DNA from: Luzula sylvatica
Taxonomy: Eukaryota > Streptophyta > Magnoliopsida > Poales > Juncaceae
DNA: 64,000 nt
Assembly (NCBI GenBank): GCA_946800325.1
Contig: OX326959.1
Location: 24,621,447 to 24,685,446, forward strand
Reading direction: 5' to 3'
The translations under genes were made by a program, and so were the position numbers. The notes under the pieces are model-generated. The model searched no databases, was not told where the DNA came from, and saw nothing but the letters and a program-made list of their open reading frames with translations. This document shows, in pieces, positions 23,926-34,871 of the stretch. How positions within the stretch are numbered: position 1 is the stretch's first letter; every line of letters starts with the position of its first letter.

Positions 23926-24155
23926 AACTCAATTTTGACAGTAAATTTTTGCTGAAATTGAATCGTTTTGAAAACGATTAATCATGAAACATTTTCATGA
24001 CTACTTCTAGATGCCTTTGATCATCATATGATCAAACTCTAATAAGTTTTCCATGGTCCTAATTTTATGAAACTATATGATTTATGTTCTAATTCTACAT
24101 GATTTTCCGAATAACTTTTATTCGAAATTGATTCGACGATCGAATCGCGACGATC

Positions 24156-24167
24156 GCTCTTATACCA
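24156..24167 (-). promoter_or_regulatory. Primer-binding site (tRNA-iMet type)
   Basis: Minus-strand TGGTATAAGAGC, one base from the LTR end. One mismatch to the common TGGTATCAGAGC site. Confidence 0.85.
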
Positions 24168-24168
24168 C

Positions 24169-25149
24169 TGTTGGGTATCGGCATCACTACCGAGCCCCGC
24201 GCAGCGGATTGTGAGGCCCGGTCCGATCCGATCCCGAGGACCACGTCATCGACTCGAACGTACGAATCCTAAATGTAACTACGAATATATATAACTATTA
24301 TATATATAGAACCATACCACGTGAAATTGATCACGGTGATGGGTTGAACGCGTAGTTGCTTCCTTTTCGCTGCTCCAATCTTCGGTAACACGCGCGTCCC
24401 ATTCCCACGCGATTCGACACCTTCGATTGAGCTCTGATTTGTCGTATACAACCGGATCGCATCCGATTCGTCATCCATCTTGCTCTATCTTGATCACAAT
24501 AGAGGATTCCAGGTGAAATCCCTCTACTCGTATCCACCTCGAGCTAGCGTCTTTCGGTTACGCGCGATTCCCCTAAAATCGCCTAAACTTGTTTGAAAAC
24601 TCCAATCTCTAATGGTGATTTCAAGTTCTCTCTTTTACTTGTCTCACAAGCATAATAATCTATGTAGAAAAATGATCAGATCTGGAATAGCCAGAGAGAG
24701 AGAAGATCAACAATTGATCTTATATTAACACCATAATTAATGAGGAATTAATGAGTACAAAGAAAACTGCTAATCTGGAATTTGGATCACAGTCCGTCAT
24801 GACGCGCAGAATGGTTCGTCATGATGCACCAGTCACGTTTCCTAGAAACAGCATTTACTCTTGGTCCGTCATGACTGACCATACAGTCCGTCATGACGCA
24901 CAAAATTTCCTTTGGTCCGTCATGACTGACCAATCTGTCCGTCATGACTGACCATGTTATTTCTGTGTAATCTAATATATTAACCTATTGGTCCGTCATG
25001 ACTGACCAAACAGTCCGTCATGACTGACCATGTTATTTCTGTCAGATTTGCATAATCTTATTATGCATCCAATCGTATCGACGAATGCATACGCTCGTCT
25101 ATCCTCATGTGTGCAAGCTACTAGTTGATCTATAACTTTATTTCCTTCA
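24169..25149 (-). repeat. 5' LTR (981 bp), promoter-bearing end
   Basis: Sister of 17460-18473, adjacent to the primer-binding site and therefore the 5' LTR of the minus-strand element. About 8 copies of the CGTCATGAC palindrome lie at 24790-25030, in what would be the U3/promoter half. Confidence 0.92.
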
Positions 25150-25640
25150 CGGACAAGGTTGGGGAAAATCGCTATGTGTGGAATTATGGGGATTTTTTAC
25201 CATCAAATCGGCTTACAAATCATTGAGAATGAGGAGGGTATGTGAAGTACGGTGGGCCAAACTGTGGGACTTGGTAGTGCCGACTAAACTCAAGACCTTT
25301 CATGGAAATGAGCGATGAAAATATTACCGACACAAGAATTGTTGCGGCATCGAGGATGGATAATACCCTCGAGATGTGTTTTATGCGAACGGGACACCGA
25401 TGATTTAAATCACTTAAATGCACCAATGTTGATTTATCGAGATGGCGTGGAATTTATGGATTTACAGGCGCCACGTAAATGAGCGAGATAAGTACGGCGA
25501 GATATTCCCAGGATATGAAGTGGGCGGTGGGTCTCTTCTTGGTATTCGAGGTTTGGAAGGAGAGATGCAATAGATTGTTTCAACAAGTGCCGCGTACAGA
25601 ATTTCAGATGGTTTCTCAACACTCACATAAATATTAATCG
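25150..25640 (+). pseudogene. LINE polyprotein relic, part 2 (zf-RVT and C-terminus)
   Basis: After the second TSD copy the reading continues KVGENRYVWNYGDF. After a +1 shift in a T run it reads FTIKSAYKSLRMRR and RWAKLWDLVVPTKLKTF, then after further damage MKILPTQELLRHRGW, CVLCERDTDDLNHL, and finally VFEVWKERCNRLFQQ. These are the diagnostic zf-RVT blocks (CxxC...H) and the W.WKER.N.R.F tail. Frameshifts and stops show it was dead or died after insertion. Confidence 0.75.
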
Positions 25641-25824
25641 ATGGCACACTTTGACGAGTTGAAGCAAGGTGAACGAATATTAATGTTAAGAGGATAGAGA
25701 GTGGGATGATAAAGGAAGTTCACAAATGATTTAGATTCTGTGATTGGAGTTTTCATTGTGTTAAAGGCTGAGTAAACTTAATTTTTAATATTTTTTTTAA
25801 TGATATCCAACAAACGATCGATTG

Positions 25825-25828
<4 letters not shown>
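25641..25828. other. Spacer, no gene seen
   Basis: AT-rich sequence between the LINE relic and the AT microsatellite. Confidence 0.4.

Positions 25829-25914
<86 letters not shown>
25829..25914. repeat. (AT)n microsatellite, about 43 units
   Basis: Uninterrupted dinucleotide tract. The length is likely to be polymorphic and assembly-sensitive. Confidence 0.97.
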
Positions 25915-25917
<3 letters not shown>

Positions 25918-26935
25918 GCGTGCTAAGGAGAATCCACAAATCGAAATCCATGAGACGGAGGGGTATTTTCGTAATTATTCAACTTCATTACTTCACTTCT
26001 CACGCTCTCGCCTTCCTTCCTTCTCTCCTCTTCTTCCTTCTCTGGCGAGTGAAAAAATCAGGGCGCCGCGCGGCGGAGCAGGCGGGAAGCGAACTAATGA
26101 TGGTGCTTTCTCTCCTCTCTCCGACGGTGTCGCTGGTGGAGGCTAACTGACGAGTGAAAAAATCAGGGCGACGAGGGTGGCTACGAAGGCAACGGAGAAG
26201 GAGACGGCAGAGCTGACCACGGAACGTGCGATGGACAGCCTCAGAAGACGTAGCAAGCAACCCGGTTAGCTGCGATTGAAGCCACAGAACCGGCGATTGA
26301 AGAGCTCTGCGAAATTGAAGCCATGGAACCCGGTTAGCGGCGATTGAAGCCTCAGAGACGGCAGAGCTGAGCACGGAACCGGAGATTGAAGCAGCAAATG
26401 ATGAGATTCCGGCGATTCCGCGGTTCTGGCGACCCTTTCCCACAATCCTTCTTCATCTTTTTTTCGATTTCAAGATGGTGATTCTTCACAGTCTTTGCAG
26501 GAGCCAAGGTGAGTGTTCTCCTCTTCAATCTCTTCAATTTCACACAGTTCAGCTCCTTCTTCATCCTTTTTTCGCTACAACAATCATTTTCGTAGGTTTT
26601 TCGTCAATTTTGCTTCAGAATTCTTCGCTGTGATACTCTCCTCTTCGAATTTCTCTTTCCAATCAAACATTATAAACTTCGCAGGGGTATATCATATGTG
26701 ATATTCAGATAGATTCTTAAATTCTACAATATATGATTTTATTGTGTCAAATACTCAACCAATCGGGCTATAGCCCTTGCATAACCTTTTAATTGTTGTT
26801 TCTTAATGTCTTTTTAACATCACATATACTGGCACAGTTCAATTTTAATTTTGTTTTATAAAATTATCTCCGCGTATGAAAAATCCATCTCATAATTACT
26901 CGAGAGAGAAAAAAACTACAAGGAGTAATTCTAAA
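25915..26935. other. GC-rich patch with short duplications, then AT-rich spacer
   Basis: 26040-26470 is the most GC-rich stretch outside genes and holds repeated phrases: GAGTGAAAAAATCAGGGCG (about 26047 and 26152), CGGCGATTGAAG (three times at 26290-26350) and GGCAGAGCTGA (twice). Open frames exist on both strands but no domain is recognised. A donor-like CCAAGGTGAGTGTT at about 26505 suggests a decayed first exon plus UTR. 26720-26935 shows nothing. Confidence 0.35.
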
Positions 26936-27687
26936 GGCCATGTTTGGCAAGTGTATAAACCAAGGGTACACATATTTATTCTAGATCTTTATGCCAAACA
27001 CATATTTATTGATGGGAATAAATGAGTTTAAGAGAGGAGTAAGTCATGAAAACTTAATCCACCTCAAACGTGGTGTAAAATTTACTCCTTTTTTATTACC
27101 ATTTTATCCCTCACTACTCCTCTTTTATCTTTTTTTATTACATTTTATTCTTCCCGATACATTTCTTTCTCTCTCGTTTCATCTTCCCATCCAAACAACT
27201 TTCTCCATTGTTATAACTTGTTTTCTTTTTGAAACTAAGATCTTTCTCAAAATTTTCTTCTACTCAACAAATAAATTACATTATCCTCTTCTACTTTTTA
27301 TGCTCTTTAATTTGAGATCACTCATGAGATAGTTCTCTTTCAAAAAAAAAATCAAGTTCGTTTGATGAAAATAACTTTTGAGAAAGATCTTGAGCTTAGA
27401 AAAAGAATGGGATGATGGTATGTGCGTGTTTTCTCTATTTTTTCTTATTTTTCATGAAATATTTTATTGGTGATTTTCATGAAAATAATGGAGCTTTTCA
27501 TTCTCTTTTTTTTTCCAGAGAAAGCTTGTGCAAGGAGAAACATTCATTTACAAGAAAGGTATTATTTTTTGCTTAGTGTTTTTTTCTTCACAATAATATT
27601 TAACTTATGTCTCATTAATTATTAATGATATATACAAATTAATTATTAGGTATTAATTATTTTAAACAGTATATATAATATTTATTT

Positions 27688-28077
27688 ATGAAACGGCACT
27701 ATATAGGCATGGAAAACATTGTGAATTCATCGATGAAAAAGGGGAAAAGTACGGAAAATATAACTAATAGTAGTGTTAGGTCTCGACGCACAAACTTCTC
27801 CGAGCAAGAAACATTTATTCTATTACAATTATTGAGAGATGTACAAGTTAGGGGTAAGAGATTGGATCAAAGTGGAAATTTCATGCCTGATGAATGGAAG
27901 ATAGTTCATCCACTATACAAATGATAGGTGTAATGGTACGACACGCTCCAAAGACGAGCTCCGTGGAAGGTATAAGACTATTAAGAGAACCTTCTATAAT
28001 TATAAAGAATTGGCCGAAAGAAGTGGATGGGGTTGGAACTATGTCGAGAATTTATTGGCAGCTCGTCTAGATAAAAT
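27688..28077 (+). pseudogene. Harbinger Myb/SANT-like DNA-binding protein remnant
   Basis: RSRRTNFSEQETFILLQLL and DQSGNFMPDEW, then in a second frame ELRGRYKTIKRTFYNYKELA and SGWGWNYVENLLAA, match the trihelix Myb/SANT-like domain carried by plant Harbinger ORF1 and related genes. The two parts are in different frames (break near 27924), so the protein is broken. It runs directly into transposase sequence. Confidence 0.65.
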
Positions 28078-28082
28078 GTATT

Positions 28083-28486
28083 TTATTTATTCAAGGATGC
28101 TTTGGGCGCAATTGATGGTACTCATATTCCTGCAATTATTAAAACACGCAAGCAAAATCGGTACCATAATCGGAAAGGATTTGTTTACCAAAATGTACTG
28201 GTAGCGTGCAATATTGATATGAAGTTTGTTTTTGTCTCGGTTGGGTGGGAGGGATCTGCAGCAGATATGAAGGTATTTACACAATTTTATAAAGTGTCAA
28301 ACCGAGATTTTAAACGAGAATGATATGATTCTGAATATGCCGCAAGACTTGCCTGAATCTGAACATATGAATCAAATTGACGAGGATTTAACCATACAAG
28401 AGACACATGTTGGAGAAGTTCTTCGAAATACTATTACGAATGCTTTGTGGAATGACCATCAAGGACGTCGTGATCGTAGGAACTAG
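28083..28486 (+). pseudogene. Harbinger DDE nuclease fragment
   Basis: ALGAIDGTHIPA, YHNRKGFVYQNVLVACNID and VSVGWEGSAADMKVF are the blocks around the first two catalytic aspartates of Harbinger transposase (DDE_Tnp_4 type). After the second block, sequence with the third catalytic acid is missing, and only a C-terminal-like LRNTITNALWNDHQG remains, ending at TAG 28484-28486. It is not catalytically competent. Confidence 0.75.
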
Positions 28487-28799
28487 ATTTTATATGAGAT
28501 TCACATATGTAATTTTATTAGTTTTTATTAATAGAACAAGTATGTAGCATTTTATGAATATTTTGTCTAGTATATTTTGTGTTATATTTATAATTAATCA
28601 TTATCAAAAAAATTATGTTCATAAAATTATAAAGATAGTTTGGTCATTTGTAAAAGATATTCTTTTTATAATCTACACTCTCTCAATTTTTAATCTCATC
28701 ATTTTGCCAAACATAATTCTAAAGTTAGGAGTAAGATGGAATAATTTCTTACTCCACTACAAAGTTACCCTTCCCTTATTCTCTTACTAAACAAGCCCC

Positions 28800-29129
28800 A
28801 AGTGCAAGCCATTATTCAAGTCATAATAAGTGGAATTTTCAACTTTTACCTGAAACAGTACAAAGGATAATTTTATAACTCGCCATACTACCTTGGTTGA
28901 TGGCTTTATAATTTCTCCCACAGTATTAATTACCGTTGATTTGATTTTTTCTTCTATGGGTAAAGTCATCTATTGCTTTACATAGATGCCCAGTTTTAGG
29001 TATCCATGTGATATTCCATTAGTAAATTTCAAAAATCTCAATCGTTACAAAAAACAATTCAAGTAACCATGACAGAGCCAAAAATAACAAGTTAAATACC
29101 ATCTATGTGGATCTCATTTTCTCTCGAGT
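28800..29129. other. Intergenic, no gene seen
   Basis: No supported feature between the Harbinger element and the dispersed repeat. 29481-29917 beyond that repeat is the 3' flank of the asparagine synthetase gene and is also otherwise empty. Confidence 0.4.
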
Positions 29130-29480
29130 TGTTTTCCTTGATTTTCTCTGATATTTTAATTTTATTATATGCAAACACTGAAACGAAATTGGCGAATTAC
29201 TCGTTAACATTTATTAGTTTTCAAAGTTTGAACTCTCTTTCGTGTCGCATGTAATTTTTTTGTTACATAAGATTTGAGTTGTTCATTTCTCAATAGTGCA
29301 AAAATTTAAGTTGTGGATGAAATAAGTTCATGTGTCTTATATGTCTTATAGTTTCATCTTCATCATGCTTTTATCATTATAAAATCAACTTTGCATTTTT
29401 TAACAACCTCATGCATAATTTGTTTTATTTTATGTAATGTTGATTTCTTTTATTGGGGTTTAATTTGAAAAGCATTTTCT
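29130..29480 (+). repeat. Dispersed repeat, copy 1
   Basis: Shares ordered blocks with the reverse complement of 58290-58610: TTTTCTCTGATATTTTA, TATATGCAAACA, TTAACATTT, TTCATCATGCTTTTATC and CATGCATAATTT. It is of unknown class and diverged. Confidence 0.5.
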
Positions 29481-29917
29481 AGTATCTTTAAAAAAAATTG
29501 GAGTAGGTTCTTATACCTACATTCAATAATTTCAATGAAAAATATATCAAGACATTTACTTATTTACACAGGTAAAAAAAAGAAAAAATATATACAATTT
29601 TAGTCCTATTTTTTATTTAATTTCGAAATAACATTTTACATTATTAGTCTTAATTAAGCCTCACTAAATTAGTCCTCTTCGTTGCCTATGCTTTATTGAA
29701 GTGAAATTTTATTTATACCCCCAAATATTGCATTTCTAGGCAAACAAACCTCCATACATTTTTGCAACACAAGTAGATACCCAAACAATACATCAATAGA
29801 ACACTTAAAAGTTAAACCACACAAAACACACAAATTCACAAACTTGAAAATTACAAAACACGCTTCTTCAACTAACAATTCACCACAAACCAATCTAATT
29901 TCAGGTAGCAATCCAGA

Positions 29918-32900
29918 TCAAATTGTGATAGTAACGCTCGAAGTAGCCGCTTCTATAATCCTTGGCAAAGAACCATTTCCAGTAGATATTGAAGACGGTA
30001 TTTTCTGTTGCGACGGATCATACGCCGAATCGTGCACACCTAGTGCTGCTCTACCTGACGGGTCGAGATTGTTAGCCCATTTTGCATCCCATTCTATCGC
30101 TTTTGCCGTGCTGCAAGCCACACTGGGCCCGCCAGGTACAGTCAGTTTTGCCGAGTTCTACATTACAGAAAACTCAAAAATATTAACCAAAGTATATTAA
30201 TATTTGTGCATAAATAAATAAATACATAAATAATACCTGAGGGAAGAACCTTTCGAAGATCATTCTGTAATAATAGCCCTCTTTGGTTGTCGGCGTGTTG
30301 TGCGGGTATATTTTCTTCGCATTTAGCATCATCCTATCAGAAACCTGTATAAATATTAACCAAAGTTGATTAATATAATCAAGGACTTAAGTGTAATTTT
30401 CATAACTTTCAAAGATAAGAGAGTAAAAGTACATGAATTTCTGCATGAGCCTTGAGTCCATCAATCCAACTATAACCAACTCCATCACTGAATTGTTCTT
30501 TTTGTCTATACAGAATGTGCTGAAAAGGGGAAAAAGAAAATCCATAAGAATTCTCGAAAATAATTCACAAATATATTTTGTCTAAATACGGCTAATATGT
30601 TATAAATAAACCTTTGGAAGATATGGATTTTCCTCTTCATCAAAAGCCTTACGCAATACCCATTTCTCAATCCTCCCAAGATCACGTTGGATCTGATTAA
30701 ATTCAAACACAAATGATTAATTCAAGGACAAAATTGCACAAATCTACAAAATTTGTTGCAGGATCAGATTGAAGAATTTACCATCTTTGACTCGGGGTCA
30801 ATGCTCATAGCGGCATCGATGAATTCTTTGTCTAAGAACGGTACACGGGCTTCTAGCCCCCATGCTGACGTGGCTTTGTTAGCTCTTAAACAATCATACT
30901 GATGCAATGCTTTTATCTGAAAGCAATTTTATATTTTATAATTATTAAAACAAAACAAAAAATGCCATGCTTAATTTTAAAAGATTTGAGAGGTATTTCG
31001 GGGAAAAAATTTAAAACTAACTTTGTGGCAAGTCTCTCGGTGAAACTCTTCCTTGTTAGGTGCCTTGTGGAAGTACAAATAACCTCCAAACATCTCATCG
31101 GCTCCCTCGCCGGAAATTACCATTTTCACCCCTAAAGCTTTGATTTTTCGCGACATTAGAAACATTGGTGTACTTGCACGAATGGTCGTCACGTCGTAAG
31201 TTTCAGTGTGGTATATCACATCCTCTATTGCATCGATTCCGTCCTATTTGAATAAACCAAATGTAAAAATATATGGCTTATAACATTATAAATCGGACCA
31301 CATTGTAATTTTGTTGTTTAAATTTAAATATGAGGAAATGATTCTCGATAGGTACCTGAACAGTGAAGTGTAGTTCATGGTGGACCGTGCCTAGGTATTC
31401 GGCGACCTCCTTTGCTGCCTTAAGATCAGGTGAGCCCTAAATTCAAAAAATATACAAATCATGATTCATTTAAATATTAAATGTAAAATGGAGAAAATAA
31501 GCCGGGTTCGTGCAAAACCTCCAAGCCAACACAGAAGGAATGAAGTTTTGTGCCCCATTGATTGGCAGCTTTAGTGCCTGCCAAGTGGCGAATTGTGACC
31601 GAAGCAACTAAAGACGAGTCGAGACCGCCTGATAAAAGCACGCCAAATGGCACATCTGTCATGAGCCTCTTTATCACTGCCTGGAAATTAAGAAATTTCT
31701 CATACTTCATAGTTCAAATTGTGAGAATAATTGTGAAACGCTAATAAAAATAAGTTCTTCATGATATCGAACTACCGAGTTCTCTTTAGGCAGGTATGTT
31801 CGTGCCTAATAATATTCATTTTTGGTTTGAACATCATTCAATTATCATATAATTGATTTTTTTAACGGTTCGTACAAGTTTATAAAGGAGTAAGTAAATA
31901 ATAATGTGAGGTTATCAAATTAACAATTATTTTTTAGAAATTAGTCTCTATTTTTTCTTTACCTTCTCAAAGGCTTTTCTAAGGGCAAGAGGATCATAAG
32001 GAACGGATGGGATCGACTCGGTGTACCACGTAGGATTGTACCATCTCTTGAAACTCCCTTCTTTGCTTGAATAGAGATGGCCAGGTGGAAATATCTCAAA
32101 ATGCTCACAATCATCATTTAATCCCTTCATTTCAGATGATATCCACACAGAACCTATATACCAACGAGTAAATAATCAAAATCCATCTTTTACATTTTTG
32201 TGATATATATAAGATCGTTCAAAAAAAAGATTGGCAATTACCATCTAATCCCCATCCAATATAAAGAGGAGTAACTCCAATTGCATCACGAGCCGCAATG
32301 AAACTATGATCGCGCGAATCAAGCAGAACAAAAGAGAAAACTCCATCCAACATGTCAATAAATCCTTCTCCATGTTCTTCGTACTATACATTTATTAAGT
32401 TGGAATTTTTGAGTTTTACGAAGCTTTATATATTTGTTGAGAATAAATGGAGAATGTTCAATGGTACTCCATTTATTTATGTCAATGAAAATTGAATTCA
32501 CATTCTCTCACAACATATGATTTTTGTGTCTCACACTCAACCAACTGGGTTATGGACCCATTGGTCCTCCATCCATGAAGATTTATTTTTTGGTTTGGTT
32601 TCAAAAATATTGAAAAAAATCTTACCAAGTGTGCAATAACCTCGCAGTCACTTCCCGTTCTGAATTTGTGGTTTGAGAGTCGCTTTCTCAATTCTTCATG
32701 GTTATATATTTCTCCATTCACCTTAATAATTCAAATTTGTATATAAAATTCATAGTTAAGGTTCTATTTTTTTTATTAAATTTGTAGTACGAAACACCAA
32801 CATATTAAATACTCTCAAATATTGAATATTTCATTTCAATTCAATTATTGAAGTCCTTATTCATGTTAGGTCCCGCTTCAGTTACGAACTGTTTATGATA

Positions 32901-33643
32901 ATGCAGTAGTCACTAGTATTTAACAATTATTTGCCAAAGCTACTCATCTAGTTTAGTAAATTGAACTCTCAAAATCTACAAAATATTCTTCTGAAACTAT
33001 CACTCATCTTTTAACTTACAAAATATCCCTCTCCTTAATCATGGATCTTTATCTGTTTAAATTAATGATTATTATTATTTTTGTAATATTAATTAAAAAA
33101 TCTTATAATGCACTACAAATTTATATAATCGCATAATTAATTAAGGGCAATGAAAGAACGAATGTACCGTGACGATAATGGATTTATCTTCATTGTAGAG
33201 GGGTTGATCACCAGAAGCAGGATCAATGATAGCAAGTCTTTGGTGAGACAAAAAACTCTCTCCAAATTGATGCAATCCACTCCAATCTGGCCCCCTGTGC
33301 TTCAACCTGGCACCCAATTATACAATTGTACTTTCTTTATTAATTAATCAGTCACTAATTATCTTGATTTTCATAGACATAAAACAAATAACGCATTAAT
33401 GTGTTAATTAATAATGAGTTGGTTTGAGGTGTTTTGAGTTACTGATTGGATCTGCATGAATTATTAAGGAAATTAAGAGAAGTAAGTTAAATAGACATTT
33501 TTATACAAAAAAAAAGTAGTTGTTAAGGCAAAAGGAAGTGAAGAATGGAATGAATGAACTTGCCTGCGAGAGAGCTCGAGGACCCGGAACCGCTTCGCCT
33601 GAGAATCATCGGCGCAGCCTAACACTGCCAATATCCCACACAT
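29918..33643 (-). CDS. ASN1: Asparagine synthetase [glutamine-hydrolysing], class I (ASN1-type)
   Basis: Makes asparagine from aspartate, glutamine and ATP in the cytosol; asparagine is a main nitrogen transport form. Thirteen exons: 33564-33643, 33168-33306, 32626-32721, 32242-32383, 31963-32153, 31519-31680, 31356-31436, 31022-31243, 30782-30916, 30612-30692, 30433-30519, 30237-30344, 29918-30157. They sum to 1764 nt, 587 aa, the usual length. The N-terminal glutaminase domain starts [10 protein letters not shown]; Cys2 is the amidotransferase nucleophile, so this start is fixed by function. Other glutaminase blocks: [39 protein letters not shown]. The synthetase domain has the ATP-pyrophosphatase loop SGGLDSS (233-239), then [19 protein letters not shown] and [11 protein letters not shown]. 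All borders are GT-AG except intron 1, which is GC-AG (CAG|GCAAGT). WYNPTWY and LHSFCVGLE favour class I, the dark/sugar-responsive group, over class II; that subclass call is inference. No frame damage. Confidence 0.96.
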
Positions 33644-33716
33644 TATTAACAATGAACAAGAGCAAAGGGCGTCTTAAAAAAGTGTGTTGTGGTGCTTTGC
33701 TCTTTAATTTGCCTCC

Positions 33717-33726
33717 CTATTTATAG
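33717..33726 (-). promoter_or_regulatory. TATA box of asparagine synthetase gene
   Basis: Minus-strand CTATAAATAG about 75-85 bp upstream of the ATG at 33643, implying a short 5' UTR of roughly 50 nt. The position and sequence fit a plant core promoter. Confidence 0.65.
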
Positions 33727-34109
33727 GGGCCAAACCAAGCTAATGGATTTCGGATCGTTGCTACAATAACCCAGCCCATTAACTTATTGAATCTATTATT
33801 TCCAATCTAACCTTGAGTGAGTACATATTTACTGTATTTAATGAAGTATCGTAATCCCACGGCTACTGGTCATCACATTGTTGCTCCTAGTTTGGGCATG
33901 AGTGACACCTCATTTGGGCCCATTTTGAAAATGACAAGTCAAAATACAGTTTTCATGGGGTCTAATTTATTTTCACTAGAAAGAAATCGAATGAAAATTA
34001 TGCACCTCAATATATGTGGACCAAATTTTGGTAAAAAAGAATTGTATTTGTTTTAATTAATATACTATTTGACATATTAAATCATGGGAAAATATATGGC
34101 GCCCACACA
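33727..34109. other. Upstream region of ASN1, no gene seen
   Basis: Probable promoter region. A short plus-strand open frame here has no recognisable product and no support. Confidence 0.4.
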
Positions 34110-34270
34110 TACTCTTTTGATTCATTGATGCGTCAATTGAGAAAATTTAATTGGATTGATTAGACTTATTAATTGAATCAATCCAACTAAGTTTGATTTG
34201 ATGGCTAATCAATTCAATTAATTCCTACTAACCTTCCTTGATTGACGCATCAAGGCATCAAATAGGGAAG
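34110..34270. mobile_element. MITE with TTGATGCGTCAAT inverted ends
   Basis: ATTGATGCGTCAATTGA at the left and TTGATTGACGCATCAAGG at the right are inverted, with further inner pairing (TTGGATTGATTAG against CTAATCAATTC). About 160 bp. No clear TSD. Confidence 0.55.
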
Positions 34271-34324
34271 ACCGTGAGGTGCAACATATAACCCCTTAAA
34301 TCATTCATCACGAGAGGTTTGAAG

Positions 34325-34551
34325 CAGAGCCGGGCCATATATATAAAAAATAAAGTCCAGGCTTCTGGTCCGGGTCCACGAAAAAAAATTATGTAGTATA
34401 ATTTTTAAAATTTGGGATCCATTATAAAAAATTTGGGGTCAATTTTAACAAATTACATAGTATGATATAAAAATTTAGGCTCAATTATAAAAAAAAATTA
34501 GTTAAATTTATGATTTTGCTTAGGATCTCTTAAATCATTGGGCCGGCCCTG
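34325..34551. mobile_element. hAT MITE (227 bp), perfect 8-bp TSD
   Basis: Begins CAGAGCCGGGCC and ends GGGCCGGCCCTG. Flanked exactly by GTTTGAAG (34317-34324 and 34552-34559). Same family as 56621-56826: both end in GCTTAGGATCTCTTAAA plus GGCCCTG. Confidence 0.92.
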
Positions 34552-34648
34552 GTTTGAAGTATGATTCCTTATCCTTTAGCATAGTATTTCCAATTATTGA
34601 ATCAATAATTGACGGGGTTATATATTCGACTCCTCAAATTCAAAATAA

Positions 34649-34871
34649 CACTCTTGATGAGGTGACAAAAAAGATGGGTAAATGAATTGATTGGTGTTAT
34701 TAATTGATTTAAGTAGCGATTTAATTGACTGTTCAATTAAATTGACACGTCAATTAACATGTACTAATATTAACATATTATAAATTATTTACATGTCAAT
34801 TAATATTTAATTGAGTTAATTAGATAGGCTAATCAGTTCATTTAGCTATTTGTTGTCGTCTCATCAAAGAT
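34649..34871. mobile_element. MITE-like inverted repeat
   Basis: CTCTTGATGAGGTGACAAAA followed by GGGTAAATGAATTGATTGG at the left mirrors CTAATCAGTTCATTTAGC and TGTTGTCGTCTCATCAAAGA at the right. The interior is AT-rich. The TSD is unclear. Confidence 0.55.

Larger units (their letters stand above)
17460..25149 (-). mobile_element. Full-length LTR retrotransposon, non-coding (LARD-like), minus strand
   Basis: Two long terminal repeats (17460-18473 and 24169-25149), each TG...CA, bounded by the 5-bp TSD CGGAC (17455-17459 and 25150-25154). The minus-strand primer-binding site TGGTATAAGAGC (24156-24167) matches 11 of 12 bases of the usual plant initiator-tRNA-Met site. A purine tract GAGTGGGAGAC (18474-18484) abuts the other LTR. 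So transcription runs right to left. The 5.7-kb interior has no frame over about 113 codons and I recognise no gag, protease, integrase, RT or RNase H. That makes it a large non-autonomous derivative relying on another element's proteins. LTRs differ by about 20 substitutions and a few indels (by eye), a fairly recent insertion. Confidence 0.9.
26936..28799 (+). mobile_element. PIF/Harbinger transposon, internally deleted
   Basis: Encodes remnants of both Harbinger proteins in one orientation: a Myb/SANT-like DNA-binding part (27688-28077) and the nuclease core (28083-28486). Candidate termini are GGCCATGTTTGGCAA at 26936 and, inverted, GGGGCTTGTTTAGTAA ending at 28799, similar to Harbinger/PIF ends. 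No clean 3-bp TSD is seen, so boundaries are provisional. Confidence 0.65.

Noticed and set aside
25800..26443. Open frames of 116 and 147 codons across the AT microsatellite and GC-rich patch
   Set aside because: The plus frame is mostly an IYIYIY repeat from (AT)n, and the minus frame is low-complexity Ser/Arg without a recognisable domain.
33817..34056. 79-codon plus-strand frame upstream of ASN1
   Set aside because: No recognisable product or splice context; probably chance.
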